Notes: generated by a model not told the origin, from the sequence alone. DNA of 64,000 bases from Taklimakanibacter sp050246735 (GCA_050246735.1 JBFWVM010000020.1:1-64000), one strand, 5' to 3'; shown: positions 25,543 through 35,253, numbered from the stretch's first letter. Program-made: numbers and translations.

Positions 25543-26504
25543 GGCTGCGGCGTGCGCCCCTGCAGCACTTCGGCGAATTTGGCGCCGTCGATATTGCCGC
25601 CGGAAAGGACGACGCCGACCCGCCTGCCCTTCATCAGGGTCCGCTCCTTCATCAGGGCGGCGAGCGCCGCGGCTCCCGCACCTTCGGCGAGATTGTGCGT
25701 GGCGCGGTAATAGAGGCGCATGGCGTCGGCGATCTCGTCCTCGCTCACCTCGACGATGCGCTCGGCTCCGTGATTGATCAGCGCGACGGCGTCCGGATGC
25801 GGCACGCGCACCGCCATGCCGTCGGCGAAGGAGAGGGCGGAATTGGTCGGCACCGCACGCTTCGCCTCGTGCGACAGCCGGTAGGCGTTGGCGCGCTCCG
25901 CCACCACGCCGATCACTTTCGTCCTGAGGCCCAGGAGGTCGCGGATCGAGATCACGCCGCAGATGCCGGAGCCCAATCCGATCGGCACATAGACGGCGTC
26001 GAGCTCGCCCGCCGCGGCGAACAGCTCATGCGCATAGGTGGCCACGCCGACCACGAGCTCGGGATGGAACGAGGCGACCATGTCGAGGCCGCGCTCCCCG
26101 GCGAGCTTCAGCGCCGTCTCGCGCGCTTCGTCGAAGTCCGTTCCCGTCTCGATCAGCGTACAGCCGAGCGCCCGCATGGCCGCGTTCTTCTCGGTGGAGT
26201 TGCCTGTCGGAACCACGATGGTCGCCGCGATGCCCTCGCGGCGCGCCGCGAACGGAATGGACTGGCCGTGATTGCCGCGCGTCGCGGTGATGACGCCGTT
26301 GGTCTGGCCGCGCTCCTTGCGCAACCGCATGTGGACGAGGCCGCCTCTGACCTTGAAGGCGCCGACCGGCGTGTGGTTCTCGTGCTTGACCCAGCATTCG
26401 CATTGCGCCGCCTCGGCGAGGAGCGGCCAGGCATATTGCGGGGTCGGGAGCATCGCTTCATGGACGATGGTCCGGGCCCGCTCGAAATCGTCGCGTGTGA
26501 ACAT
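25539..26504 (-). CDS. Threonine/serine dehydratase-like PLP enzyme
   Basis: A fold-type II PLP enzyme of 321 residues, similar to threonine ammonia-lyase but without a C-terminal ACT regulatory domain, so of the catabolic or serine/hydroxy-amino-acid type. The PLP lysine is in VGAFKVRGG, the phosphate-binding loop in GLGSGICGV, and LSGGNID near the end is typical. I start at the ATG at 26504, preceded by GGAAGGGC. It is divergent from fabD (111 bp apart). Exact substrate unknown. Confidence 0.87.
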   Translation of the reverse strand: MFTRDDFERARTIVHEAMLPTPQYAWPLLAEAAQCECWVKHENHTPVGAFKVRGGLVHMRLRKERGQTNGVITATRGNHGQSIPFAARREGIAATIVVPTGNSTEKNAAMRALGCTLIETGTDFDEARETALKLAGERGLDMVASFHPELVVGVATYAHELFAAAGELDAVYVPIGLGSGICGVISIRDLLGLRTKVIGVVAERANAYRLSHEAKRAVPTNSALSFADGMAVRVPHPDAVALINHGAERIVEVSEDEIADAMRLYYRATHNLAEGAGAAALAALMKERTLMKGRRVGVVLSGGNIDGAKFAEVLQGRTPQP

Positions 26505-26615
26505 GCCCTTCCATAGGTGGTGCGGCGCCGGGAGGTCAATTGCCGAAAGCCGAAGCTTGACTTGCCGGGCGTCAGCATGCTTCGTGCGGCGCATCGATCA
26601 CGTCAGGGACAGTTC

Positions 26616-27566
26616 ATGAGCCTTGCTTTCATTTTTCCGGGACAGGGCAGCCAGGCCGTGGGCATGGGCAAGGCGCTCGCCGATGCTTCGCCCGCCGCCC
26701 GCGCCGTCTTCGCCGAGGTCGACGAAGCGCTCGGCCAGCCGCTCTCCAGGCTGATGTGGGAGGGACCGGAGCCCGAGCTCACCCTGACCGAGAATGCCCA
26801 GCCGGCCCTGATGGCGGTGAGCCTCGCGGTGGTGCGGGTGCTCGAGGCGGAGCACGGGGTGAAGCTCAAGGACGTCGCCGGCTTCGTCGCCGGCCATTCG
26901 CTGGGCGAATATTCGGCGCTCGCCGCCGCCGGCGCCTTCTCGCTCGCCGATGCCGCGCGGCTCCTCAAGACCCGCGGCCGGGCCATGCAGCTGGCGACGC
27001 CGGTGGGGACGGGCGCCATGGCCGCCCTTCTCGGCCTCGATTTTCCCGAAGCTGCGGCCGTTGCCGAGGCGGCGGCGCAAGGCGAGATCTGCCAGGCCGC
27101 CAACGACAACGCGCCGGGACAGGTGGTGGTGTCGGGCCACAAGGCGGCGGTCGAGCGCGCCGTGGCGCTGGCCAGGGACAGGGGCGCCAAGCGCGCCGTG
27201 ATGCTCCAGGTGAGCGCTCCCTTCCACTGCGCCTTGATGGAGCCGGCCGCCAAGGTGATGGCCGAGGCGCTTGCCGGCATCCCGATGCGCCCGCCGACGG
27301 TTCCGGTCTTCGCCAATGTCCTCGCCGCTCCCTTGAGCGACCCGGGCGGAATCCGCGAAGCGCTCGTCCGGCAAGTGACCAGCACGGTGCGCTGGCGCGA
27401 AAGCATGGCCGCGATGGCGGCTCGGGGCGTTAAACTCTTTTGTGAGGCAGGCTCGGGCAAGGTCTTGTCGGGACTCGTGAAAAGGACCGCGCCCGAGGCG
27501 CAGGCGCTGGCGCTCGGCGGCCCGGAGGACATCGCCCGGACCGCGGCGCAGCTCAAACAGGGATAG
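26616..27566 (+). CDS. fabD: Malonyl-CoA:ACP transacylase
   Basis: FabD loads malonate onto acyl carrier protein to start fatty-acid elongation. It has 316 residues with IFPGQGSQ at the start, the nucleophile Ser95 in GHSLGEYSA and the catalytic His in SAPFHCALM. I start at the ATG at 26616, preceded by AGGGAC. It is the first gene of fabD-fabG-acpP-fabF, with 8 bp to fabG. Confidence 0.97.
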   Translation: MSLAFIFPGQGSQAVGMGKALADASPAARAVFAEVDEALGQPLSRLMWEGPEPELTLTENAQPALMAVSLAVVRVLEAEHGVKLKDVAGFVAGHSLGEYSALAAAGAFSLADAARLLKTRGRAMQLATPVGTGAMAALLGLDFPEAAAVAEAAAQGEICQAANDNAPGQVVVSGHKAAVERAVALARDRGAKRAVMLQVSAPFHCALMEPAAKVMAEALAGIPMRPPTVPVFANVLAAPLSDPGGIREALVRQVTSTVRWRESMAAMAARGVKLFCEAGSGKVLSGLVKRTAPEAQALALGGPEDIARTAAQLKQG

Positions 27567-27574
27567 GACGGGAC

Positions 27575-28312
27575 ATGTTCGATCTGACCGGAAGGACGGC
27601 GCTGGTGACGGGCGCCACGGGGGGCATTGGCGCGGCTATCGCGCGGGTGCTGCATGGCCGAGGGGCGACCGTGGCCGTTTCCGGCACGCGCGCCGAGGCG
27701 CTCGATGCCCTGCGGGCCGGGCTTGGCGAGCGCGTCCATGTCCTGATGTGCAATCTGGGCAGTCCGGCGGAGGTCGAGAAGCTCGTTCCGGCGGCAGAAG
27801 CCGCGATGGGCTCGCTCGATATCCTGGTCAACAATGCCGGCATCACCCGCGACGGCCTGGCGATGCGCATGAAGGACGAGGATTGGGCCCAGGTCATGGA
27901 CATCAATCTCACCGCCGCCTTCCGGCTCGCCCGTGCCGCCATGCGCGGCATGATGAAGCGCCGCCATGGCCGCATCATCGGCATCACCTCCGTGGTGGGC
28001 GTCACCGGCAATGCCGGACAGGCCAATTACGCGGCCTCGAAGGCCGGCATGATCGGCCTGACCAAGGCTCTGGCGCAGGAACTCGCCAGCCGCGACGTGA
28101 CGGTGAACTGCATAGCGCCGGGTTTCATCGCCACGCCCATGACCGACGCGCTGAGCGACAGGCAGAAGGAAGCTATCATCGCCAGGGTGCCGGCCGGACG
28201 GCTCGGAACCGCCGATGATGTGGCCGCAGCGGCGCTTTATCTCGCCAGCTCGGAGGCCGCCTATATGACCGGCCAGACGCTGCATGTGAATGGCGGCATG
28301 GCGATGATCTAA
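27575..28312 (+). CDS. fabG: 3-oxoacyl-ACP reductase
   Basis: The NADPH-dependent ketoreductase of fatty-acid elongation, a 245-residue short-chain dehydrogenase. Cofactor motif TGATGGIG, NNAG, active Ser in ITSVVGVTG and YAASK (Tyr/Lys). The final segment MTGQTLHVNGGMAMI is typical. Placed between fabD and acpP. Confidence 0.97.
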   Translation: MFDLTGRTALVTGATGGIGAAIARVLHGRGATVAVSGTRAEALDALRAGLGERVHVLMCNLGSPAEVEKLVPAAEAAMGSLDILVNNAGITRDGLAMRMKDEDWAQVMDINLTAAFRLARAAMRGMMKRRHGRIIGITSVVGVTGNAGQANYAASKAGMIGLTKALAQELASRDVTVNCIAPGFIATPMTDALSDRQKEAIIARVPAGRLGTADDVAAAALYLASSEAAYMTGQTLHVNGGMAMI

Positions 28313-28418
28313 GCCACTGACGGAACGGGTTTTATCAGGCCTTATCAAAGGGCTGGACTTGCCCCTTTTGTGGCCTGCGGAATCTGTGTTAGGAAGCCCG
28401 GAACACGAGGGGGACGAA

Positions 28419-28457
28419 ATGTCCGATCGTAGAACGGAAAATAACTTAAACTACTGA
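28419..28457 (+). CDS. Possible 12-codon leader frame before acpP
   Basis: A 12-codon frame (MSDRRTENNLNY) follows GAGGGGGACGAA, a better ribosome site than that of acpP itself, and stops 15 nt before the acpP ATG. It could be an upstream frame that affects ribosome loading on acpP, or chance. No family can be assigned. Confidence 0.25.
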   Translation: MSDRRTENNLNY

Positions 28458-28472
28458 CGAGGACGATTGAAC

Positions 28473-28709
28473 ATGAGTGATGTTGCGGAGCGGGTGAAGA
28501 AGATCGTTGTCGAGCATCTGGGCGTCGACGCCGAAAAGGTGAATCCGGAGGCCAGCTTCATCGACGATCTCGGCGCCGACAGCCTCGACACGGTCGAGCT
28601 CGTCATGGCCTTCGAGGAAGAGTTCGGCATCGAAATTCCCGACGATGCGGCCGAAACCATCCAGACCGTCGGCGATGCGGTCAAGTTCATCGAAAAGAGC
28701 GCCGCTTGA
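28473..28709 (+). CDS. acpP: Acyl carrier protein
   Basis: A 78-residue acidic carrier. The phosphopantetheine attachment Ser37 lies in DDLGADSLDTVEL. It shuttles acyl chains between the Fab enzymes. I start at the ATG at 28473 after GAGGACG. The 160-bp gap to fabG suggests its own promoter, as in other bacteria, but I see no good -10. Confidence 0.98.
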   Translation: MSDVAERVKKIVVEHLGVDAEKVNPEASFIDDLGADSLDTVELVMAFEEEFGIEIPDDAAETIQTVGDAVKFIEKSAA

Positions 28710-28811
28710 CGGACGCGGACTGCCTCCCCGCGGGGAGGACCATCGATTGCAGCGCGGAGGCAGGAATCGAAACGTCTTGCCGCCGCGTTGTCGTATAGGA
28801 GAGGAGGGTTG

Positions 28812-30071
28812 ATGCGCAGGGTGGTTGTTACGGGGCTGGGTATCGTTTCGCCGCTTGCGACGGGTGTTGAAGAGACTTGGAAGCGCCTTACCGAAGGCGA
28901 GAGCGGCGCCGGCCCGATCACCAGATTCGATCCGTCCGACATGGCCTGCCGCATCGCCTGCGAGGTGAAGAACGGGGACGGCGGCGACGGCACCTTCGAT
29001 CCGGGCCGGTGGGTCGACCACAAGGACCAGCGCCGTTACGACACCTTCATCATCTATGCGCTCGCCGCCGCCAAGCAGGCTGTCGCGGATTCCGGATGGC
29101 AACCGAAGACCGAGGACGACAAGAACGCGACCGGCGTCCTCATCGGCTCAGGCATCGGCGGGCTGCGCTCGATCGAGGAAACGACCCTGCTGCTGAGCGA
29201 GAAAGGCCCGCGTCGGGTCAGCCCGTTCTTCATCCCGGGTTCGCTGATCAACCTTGCCGCCGGCGTCGTCTCGATCGAATTCGGCTTCAAGGGCCCGAAC
29301 CATTCGGTGGTCACCGCCTGCGCCACCGGCTCGCATGCGATCGGCGACGCCAGCCGCATGATCGCGCTCGGCGATGCCGACGTCATGGTGGCGGGCGGCA
29401 CCGAGGCCGCCATCTCCCGGCTCGGCATTGCCGGCTTCATCGCCTGCAAGGCGCTGGCCACGAAATACAACGATGCGCCGGAAAAGGGCTCGCGTCCCTA
29501 CGACCGCGACCGCGACGGCTTCGTCATGGGCGAGGGGGCCGGCATCCTCGTCCTCGAGGAGCTCGGTCACGCCAGGGCGCGCGGGGCGAAGATCTATGGC
29601 GAGATCATCGGCTATGGCATGTCGGGCGATGCCTATCACATCACCGCTCCGGCCGAGGACGGCGACGGCGCTTATCGCTGCATGCAGGCGGCGCTGAAGC
29701 GCGCCGGCATCTCCGCCCACGAGATCGACTACATCAACGCCCATGGCACCTCGACGCCGCTCGGCGACGAGATCGAGCTCAAGGCCGTGGAGAGGCTCAT
29801 GGGCAACCGGATCAACGGCCTGTCGATGTCCTCGACCAAGTCCTCGACCGGCCATCTGCTCGGCGCGGCGGGCGCCGTCGAGGCGATCTTCTCGCTGCTC
29901 TCGCTCAGGGACAATATCTGCCCGCCGACGCTCAATCTGGAACATCCTTCGGTGGAGACCGACATAGATCTGGTGCCTTTGAAAGCGCGTAAGAAGGAGA
30001 TCAACACAGTTCTGTCCAATTCATTTGGTTTCGGTGGCACGAACGCGTCGTTGATCATGAGGCGAATCTGA
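28812..30071 (+). CDS. fabF: 3-oxoacyl-ACP synthase II
   Basis: The condensing enzyme of chain elongation, 419 residues. The Cys-His-His triad is present: TACATGSHAIG (Cys170), NAHGTSTPLGD and KSSTGHLLGAAG. I start at the ATG at 28812, preceded by AGGAGGG. It ends with the conserved SNSFGFGGTNASL. It is followed by mltG at 133 bp. Confidence 0.97.
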   Translation: MRRVVVTGLGIVSPLATGVEETWKRLTEGESGAGPITRFDPSDMACRIACEVKNGDGGDGTFDPGRWVDHKDQRRYDTFIIYALAAAKQAVADSGWQPKTEDDKNATGVLIGSGIGGLRSIEETTLLLSEKGPRRVSPFFIPGSLINLAAGVVSIEFGFKGPNHSVVTACATGSHAIGDASRMIALGDADVMVAGGTEAAISRLGIAGFIACKALATKYNDAPEKGSRPYDRDRDGFVMGEGAGILVLEELGHARARGAKIYGEIIGYGMSGDAYHITAPAEDGDGAYRCMQAALKRAGISAHEIDYINAHGTSTPLGDEIELKAVERLMGNRINGLSMSSTKSSTGHLLGAAGAVEAIFSLLSLRDNICPPTLNLEHPSVETDIDLVPLKARKKEINTVLSNSFGFGGTNASLIMRRI

Positions 30072-30204
30072 GCCTCTGGGGCGCTTCCGGCCGGGGTTGT
30101 CCGATCCCGGCGGGGAGGCGTTCCGGATCGGGGATTTTCGAGCCTCTTCCGCTCTCGCCGGAAGCATTTCCGCCGACAGCAGGAAGGCTCCATGGAGGCC
30201 TATC

Positions 30205-31662
30205 GTGCCGGACCAGCGCAGGAACAGACGTAGCGTGGTGGTGCCGCCCAGCCGCCGTCGGCGTTCGGCGCTCAGGCGCGTCGTCTACTCGCTCGTGCTG
30301 CTGGCGGGCGGCTTCGCCCTGGCGGTGTTCGGCCTCGCCCTCTATGGCTATGTGAAATTCACCGGGCCCGGCCCGCTCGCGTCCGACACGACGTTCCAGG
30401 TCGAGCGTGGCGGCGGCGTCCTCGGCATCGCCGCCGAGCTCGAGAAGGCGGGGATCATCTCGAGCGCCAATATCTTCGCCGCCGCGGCGATGGTGACCGG
30501 CGACCGCGGGAAGCTCAAGCCCGGCGAATATCGCTTCACGCAGGCGATGAGCATGCGCGACGTCATGGCTCTCATCGTGTCGGGCAAGTTCATCACCTAC
30601 AAGGTGACGATCCCCGAAGGCTGGACCACGGCGCAGGCCCTTGCCCGCCTGCGCGAGAACGATATCCTCACCGGCGACATTTCGCTCAGCCCGGGCGAAG
30701 GCCAGATCATGCCGGACACCTATGTCTTCCAGCGCGGCGAGACCCGCGACAACATCGTGCGGGCCATGATGAAGGCGAGTGAGAAGCTCCTGGCAGAGCT
30801 GTGGGCCGGGCGCGCCGAGGATGCGCCGGTGGCGACGCCGGCAGAGGCGCTGATCCTGGCTTCGATCATCGAGAAGGAGACCGGCGTGCCGGAAGAGCGC
30901 GCCCGCGTGGCCTCGGTCTTCGCCAACCGTCTGCGGCGCGGCATGCGCCTGCAGTCCGATCCGACCATCATCTACGGCATCACCGGCGGCAAGTCGAAGC
31001 TCGACCGGCCGCTGACCAGGCGGGACATCGCCGAGGCGACGCCCTACAACACCTATCAGATCAACGGCCTGCCGCCGGGACCGATCGCCAATCCGGGCCG
31101 CGCCTCGATCGCCGCCGCTCTGGCGCCGGCCAGGACGAACGACCTCTATTTCGTCGCCGACGGGTCGGGCGGCCATGTCTTCGCCGCGACGCTCGAGGAG
31201 CATCGTATCAATGTGCGCAAGTGGCGCGAGATAGAGAGGCAGCGCAACCGGAACGGCGAGGAAGTCCCGGTGATGGACGAGGAGGGCGTAGCGCCCGGCG
31301 CCGCGCCGGCCGTGCCCGCCCCCGACGGCGCCGCCCAGGTTCAGCCGGACGTCGCCGATATCGCGACGGGAGAGACGGGCGAGCAGCAGGGGGACGGCAC
31401 GCCGCCTGAGACGCAAAGCGGGGCGGAAGCGGGCGATACGGCGCAGGCCTCCGCCGCGATCCCGATCCCGCGGCCGAAGCCCGAAGGCGTGGCGCCTTTC
31501 ATGACGGCCAGGGCCGCCGAACCGGCTCCCGAGACGACCGCACCCGAACCCGCTCCGGAGACGGCCGTCGCCGATGTCGCCCTCGACCTGAAGCCCGGCA
31601 GCGTGATCAAGGGGACGAGGCGCCTCATCCCCATCCCGGTGCCCAAGCCGCACGCGCCTTGA
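30205..31662 (+). CDS. mltG: Endolytic murein transglycosylase MltG
   Basis: MltG (YceG) cuts nascent glycan strands at the inner membrane and so sets chain length. The protein has 485 residues. I choose the GTG at 30205 because GGAGG lies 6 nt before it. A basic cytoplasmic tail is followed by one membrane helix (about 26-48) and the YceG domain with catalytic Glu in ASIIEKETGVPEER and QSDPTIIYG. After about residue 350 comes an unusual extension of some 130 residues rich in Pro, Ala and Glu, with two PIPRPKP/IPVPKP motifs. Many bacteria lack it. It sits after fabF, a common order. Confidence 0.93.
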   Translation: MPDQRRNRRSVVVPPSRRRRSALRRVVYSLVLLAGGFALAVFGLALYGYVKFTGPGPLASDTTFQVERGGGVLGIAAELEKAGIISSANIFAAAAMVTGDRGKLKPGEYRFTQAMSMRDVMALIVSGKFITYKVTIPEGWTTAQALARLRENDILTGDISLSPGEGQIMPDTYVFQRGETRDNIVRAMMKASEKLLAELWAGRAEDAPVATPAEALILASIIEKETGVPEERARVASVFANRLRRGMRLQSDPTIIYGITGGKSKLDRPLTRRDIAEATPYNTYQINGLPPGPIANPGRASIAAALAPARTNDLYFVADGSGGHVFAATLEEHRINVRKWREIERQRNRNGEEVPVMDEEGVAPGAAPAVPAPDGAAQVQPDVADIATGETGEQQGDGTPPETQSGAEAGDTAQASAAIPIPRPKPEGVAPFMTARAAEPAPETTAPEPAPETAVADVALDLKPGSVIKGTRRLIPIPVPKPHAP

Positions 31663-31775
31663 GCAAATCCCCGCGCTGTGGCGTTTACCCTGACCGGAAC
31701 GGGCGTGGAAACAGGTATCCCGCCTTGCTCGTGACGCGCTAGAATCTCGGCAGTTTCGATTCGGGGTTGGGGTCT

Positions 31776-32663
31776 ATGCCGCTGTCGAGCATGACGGGCT
31801 ATGCACGCGCATCATCGGCGCTCGATGGGCTGCACTGGCAATGGGAGGTCAAGAGCGTCAACGGCAAGGGGCTCGATATCCGCTGCCGCCTGCCGGCCGG
31901 CTTCGAGACGCTCGATCTGCCGGTCCGCGAGATCGCCCAGAAACACCTGAAGCGCGGCAACGTGCAGATCGGGCTCACGGCCGATCACGGCGGCGCCGAG
32001 CAGCAGCTCGCCGTCAACGAGACGGTGCTGGAGCAGATCCTGCAGCTCGCCGAAAGGCTGCGCGAGCGCCTGGGCGGCTCCCCGCCCCAGATCGAAGCGC
32101 TGCTCGCTTTGCGCGGCGTGATCGACGTCTCGGCGCCCATCGCCGATGAAGCGGCGACCGCGCGGCGCGACAGGGCGATCCTCAAGAGCGCCGAGGAGGC
32201 CTTCCGGGCCCTGGCCGCCATGCGCAAGGCCGAGGGCGGCAAGCTCGCCGCCGTGCTCGGCCTCCATCTCGACCGCATCGAGAAGCTCGTCGTCGCCGCG
32301 CGCGACAATCCGGCGCGCTCGGTCGAGGCGATACGCGCGAGACTCGCCGAGCAGGTCGCCCGCCTCATGGAAACGGGCGCATCCTTCGACCGCGACCGGC
32401 TGCATCAGGAAGCGGTGCTGCTCGCGACCAGGGCCGACGTCGCCGAGGAAATCGACCGGCTCTTCGCCCATATCGGCGCGGCGCGCAAGCTGCTCCAGTC
32501 CGACGAGCCGGCCGGCCGCCAGCTCGATTTCCTGTCCCAGGAGTTCAATCGCGAGGCCAATACGCTGTGCTCGAAGGCCCCGGACCGCACCTTGACGGCG
32601 GTCGGGCTGGAGCTGAAGACCGTGATCGACCAGATGCGCGAGCAGGTGCAGAACATTGAGTAG
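31776..32663 (+). CDS. yicC: YicC-family endoribonuclease
   Basis: A 295-residue YicC/YloC-family protein, a family with demonstrated endoribonuclease activity on some RNAs in other bacteria. It starts SSMTGYARA and has KSVNGKGLDIRCRLP, while the C-terminal DUF1732 part shows DFLSQEFNREANTLCSK and the conserved end. I start at the ATG at 31776. Its last codons overlap the TTG start of gmk. Confidence 0.93.
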   Translation: MPLSSMTGYARASSALDGLHWQWEVKSVNGKGLDIRCRLPAGFETLDLPVREIAQKHLKRGNVQIGLTADHGGAEQQLAVNETVLEQILQLAERLRERLGGSPPQIEALLALRGVIDVSAPIADEAATARRDRAILKSAEEAFRALAAMRKAEGGKLAAVLGLHLDRIEKLVVAARDNPARSVEAIRARLAEQVARLMETGASFDRDRLHQEAVLLATRADVAEEIDRLFAHIGAARKLLQSDEPAGRQLDFLSQEFNREANTLCSKAPDRTLTAVGLELKTVIDQMREQVQNIE

Positions 32664-33306
32664 CGGCAAGCCCAAGACAGCGATCGCCCGGCGCGGCCTC
32701 CTCCTGGTGATGTCGTCGCCTTCGGGCGCCGGCAAGACCACCCTGTCGCGCGCTCTTCTCGCCTGCGATCATCATATCCGCATGTCGGTGTCGGTCACGA
32801 CCCGGCCGCCCCGGCCCGGCGAGCTCGACGGCAAGGACTATTTCTTCATCTCCAAGGAGCGTTTTTCCGAGATGCGCGACGGGGGCGAGCTCCTCGAATG
32901 GGCGGAGGTGTTCGGCAATCTCTATGGCACCCCGCGCCTGCCGGTCGAGGATGCGCTGGCCAAGGGCCGCGACGTCCTCTTCGATATCGACTGGCAGGGC
33001 ACCCAGCAGCTCGAGCAGGCGATGGGCGACGATCTGGTGCGCATCTTCATCCTGCCGCCTTCGACCGACGAATTGCGCGACCGGCTCATCAAGCGTGCCC
33101 AGGATTCGTCCTCGGTGGTCGCCAAGCGCATGGCCGAAGCGTCGCGCGAGATGAGCCACTGGGCGGAATACGACTATGTCATCGTCAATGACGACGTCGC
33201 GGGCGCCGTCGCCGAGATCACCGCCATATTGACGGCCGAGAGACTGCGCCGCAAGCGCCGCATCGGCCTCACCGAATTCGTCCGTGGGCTGAACAAGACC
33301 CTGTGA
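32656..33306 (+). CDS. gmk: Guanylate kinase
   Basis: Phosphorylates GMP to GDP with ATP. 216 residues. P-loop SSPSGAGKTTL, GMP-binding VSVTTRPPRPGE and YGTP, and DIDWQGTQQL. The start is a TTG at 32656 that overlaps the yicC stop; the next ATG would cut into the P-loop strand, so TTG is favoured. It converges with the alcohol dehydrogenase gene, 24 bp apart. Confidence 0.95.
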   Translation: MSSGKPKTAIARRGLLLVMSSPSGAGKTTLSRALLACDHHIRMSVSVTTRPPRPGELDGKDYFFISKERFSEMRDGGELLEWAEVFGNLYGTPRLPVEDALAKGRDVLFDIDWQGTQQLEQAMGDDLVRIFILPPSTDELRDRLIKRAQDSSSVVAKRMAEASREMSHWAEYDYVIVNDDVAGAVAEITAILTAERLRRKRRIGLTEFVRGLNKTL

Positions 33307-33330
33307 CCGGCGGGCGCTTCGCTGTCCGGG

Positions 33331-34380
33331 TCAGGGGTGCAGCACGATCCGCCCGGTCACGCTGCCGGCGCGCAGGTCGTCGAGCGCCGCATTGGCCGCC
33401 GCCAGCGGGCGCTCATCGACGGGTATCGGCCGGATGCGGCCGGTCCGCGCCAGCGCCATCAGCTCGCGCGCTTCGGCGAGGCTGCCGACATAGGAGCCGC
33501 AGATCGTCAGCTCGCGCAGCGGGAACATCGGCACCGGCAGGGTGAACTTGCCGCCCATCAGGCCGACGACGATGACCGCCCCGCCTTTGCCGACGACGCT
33601 CTGCGCGAAGGTGAGAGAGGCTTCCGAGCCCACGAAATCGATCGCGGCGGCCATCGCGCCGGCCCGCTTGAAGACGGCCCGCCGGGCATCGGCGGCGGAC
33701 GGATCGAAAGCGGCGTCGGCGCCGAGCGCGAGCGCCGCTTCGCGCTTGCCGGCGACCACGTCGGCGGCGAATTTGGGACCCGCGACAAGGGCCCGGGCGA
33801 TCTCGAGCCCCATCATGCCGACGCCGCCGAGGCCGACGATCATCAGCGGAGCCTTGTCCTCGAGATGCCTTCCGGCCTTGCGGATGGCGCTGTAGGCGGT
33901 AAGGCCGGAGCACATATAGCTGCCGGCGAGCTTCGCATCGACGCCGCCGGCCGCGATCAGATAGCGCGGGTGCGGCACCATGACGTGGCTCGCATAGCCG
34001 CCATCGGCATTGATGCCGAGCTGGCGCGGCGCGTCGCACAGATGCTCCGCCCCGTTCCGGCAGCGCTCGCATCCGCCGCAGCCGCACCAGGGGTAGACGG
34101 CGTGCAGCGTCCCGCGGTCGATCTCGCCGGCATCCGGCCCCGCGCTCTCGACATGGCCCGAGATCTCATGCCCGAGCGTGAAGGGGAGCTTGCGGCCCGG
34201 CGTGACGTCGAGGCGCTTGCCGTCGCCCAGGTCGAAGAAGCCGTCCTGCAGATGAAGGTCGCTATGGCACACGCCGCAGGCGGAGACCCTGAGCAGGACC
34301 TCGCTGCCCTTGGGGGCGGGAAGGGCTGCCGCGGTTTCGGCGAGCGGCGATCCGTAGGCGATGAGCGATTGGCGAATCAT
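33331..34380 (-). CDS. Zinc-dependent alcohol dehydrogenase
   Basis: A 349-residue medium-chain dehydrogenase. Catalytic zinc ligands are in CGVCHSD and GHEISGHVE, structural-zinc cysteines in CGCGGCERCRNGAEHLC, and the NAD loop is GLGGVGMMG. Its ATG overlaps the rsmA stop (ATGA), so it is translated with rsmA. That coupling is unusual and no functional link is evident. Substrate unknown. Confidence 0.9.
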   Translation of the reverse strand: MIRQSLIAYGSPLAETAAALPAPKGSEVLLRVSACGVCHSDLHLQDGFFDLGDGKRLDVTPGRKLPFTLGHEISGHVESAGPDAGEIDRGTLHAVYPWCGCGGCERCRNGAEHLCDAPRQLGINADGGYASHVMVPHPRYLIAAGGVDAKLAGSYMCSGLTAYSAIRKAGRHLEDKAPLMIVGLGGVGMMGLEIARALVAGPKFAADVVAGKREAALALGADAAFDPSAADARRAVFKRAGAMAAAIDFVGSEASLTFAQSVVGKGGAVIVVGLMGGKFTLPVPMFPLRELTICGSYVGSLAEARELMALARTGRIRPIPVDERPLAAANAALDDLRAGSVTGRIVLHP

Positions 34381-35225
34381 GGCGTGCTGTTTCCCAAGGC
34401 GGCGGCGATGCGGGCGAAATCGGCGACGGCGAGCTGTTCGGCGCGCAGATTGGCATCGATCCCGAGAGTAGCAAGGAGGTGCGTGGGATCGGGAGCGATG
34501 CTCTTGAGGCTCGAGCGCAGCATCTTGCGGCGCTGGCCGAAGGCGGCGGCCGTGACTTTCTCCAGCACGCCGGCGTCGCAAGCGGGTTCGCGCGCGATTT
34601 TCGGAACGAGTTGCACGACCGACGAGGTGATCCTGGGCGGCGGGCTGAAGGCGCGCCGGTCGACGTCGAAGAGCTTCTTCGCGCCGGCGCACCATTGGCT
34701 CAGGACCGCGAGCCTGCCGAAGGCGTCGGAGCCGGGTGCAGCCACGATGCGTTCCGCCACCTCCTTCTGGAACATCAGCGTCAGAGAGGAGAACCACGGC
34801 GGCCACGGGGACGTGAGCCAGCCGGTCAGAAGGACGGTGGCGATGTTGTAGGGAAGATTGGCGACGATCTTGGCCTCGCCTTCGACATTCGCCGCATGGT
34901 CGAAGGCGAGGGCGTCGGCGGCGACCACGTCGAGGCGTCCCGGATAATGCGCCGCGATCTCGGCCAGCGCCGGCAAGGCGCGCCGGTCCTTCTCGACCGC
35001 CACGACTTTCCTGGCGCCTTCGAGGAGGAGGGCGCGGGTGAGGCCGCCGGGTCCGGGGCCGATCTCGACGATGGTCGCCGCGTCGAGCGGTGCCGCGCTG
35101 CGCGCGATGCGGCGGGTGAGGTTCAGATCGAAGAGGAAATTCTGGCCCAGGCTCTTGCGCGCATCGAGGCCATGACGCGCGATGACCTCGCGCAATGGCG
35201 GCAGCCCGTCCTCGCTCGGCGCCAT
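34377..35225 (-). CDS. rsmA: 16S rRNA dimethyladenosine transferase
   Basis: RsmA (KsgA) dimethylates two adjacent adenosines in the 3' helix of 16S rRNA. It has 282 residues: KSLGQNFLFD, SAM motif EIGPGPGGLTRALL, and NLPYNIATVLL with the target-base NLPY motif. I start at the ATG at 35225, 28 bp after surA. In many relatives pdxA stands between surA and rsmA; here it is absent. Confidence 0.96.
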   Translation of the reverse strand: MAPSEDGLPPLREVIARHGLDARKSLGQNFLFDLNLTRRIARSAAPLDAATIVEIGPGPGGLTRALLLEGARKVVAVEKDRRALPALAEIAAHYPGRLDVVAADALAFDHAANVEGEAKIVANLPYNIATVLLTGWLTSPWPPWFSSLTLMFQKEVAERIVAAPGSDAFGRLAVLSQWCAGAKKLFDVDRRAFSPPPRITSSVVQLVPKIAREPACDAGVLEKVTAAAFGQRRKMLRSSLKSIAPDPTHLLATLGIDANLRAEQLAVADFARIAAALGNSTP

Positions 35226-35253
35226 CGGGCTCGCCGGCAGGGCTGGCCGGGCC

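Noticed and set aside
28313..28472. A promoter for acpP (TTGCCC at 28359).
   Set aside because: No -10 element stands at an acceptable distance; only the position of the gap suggests a promoter.
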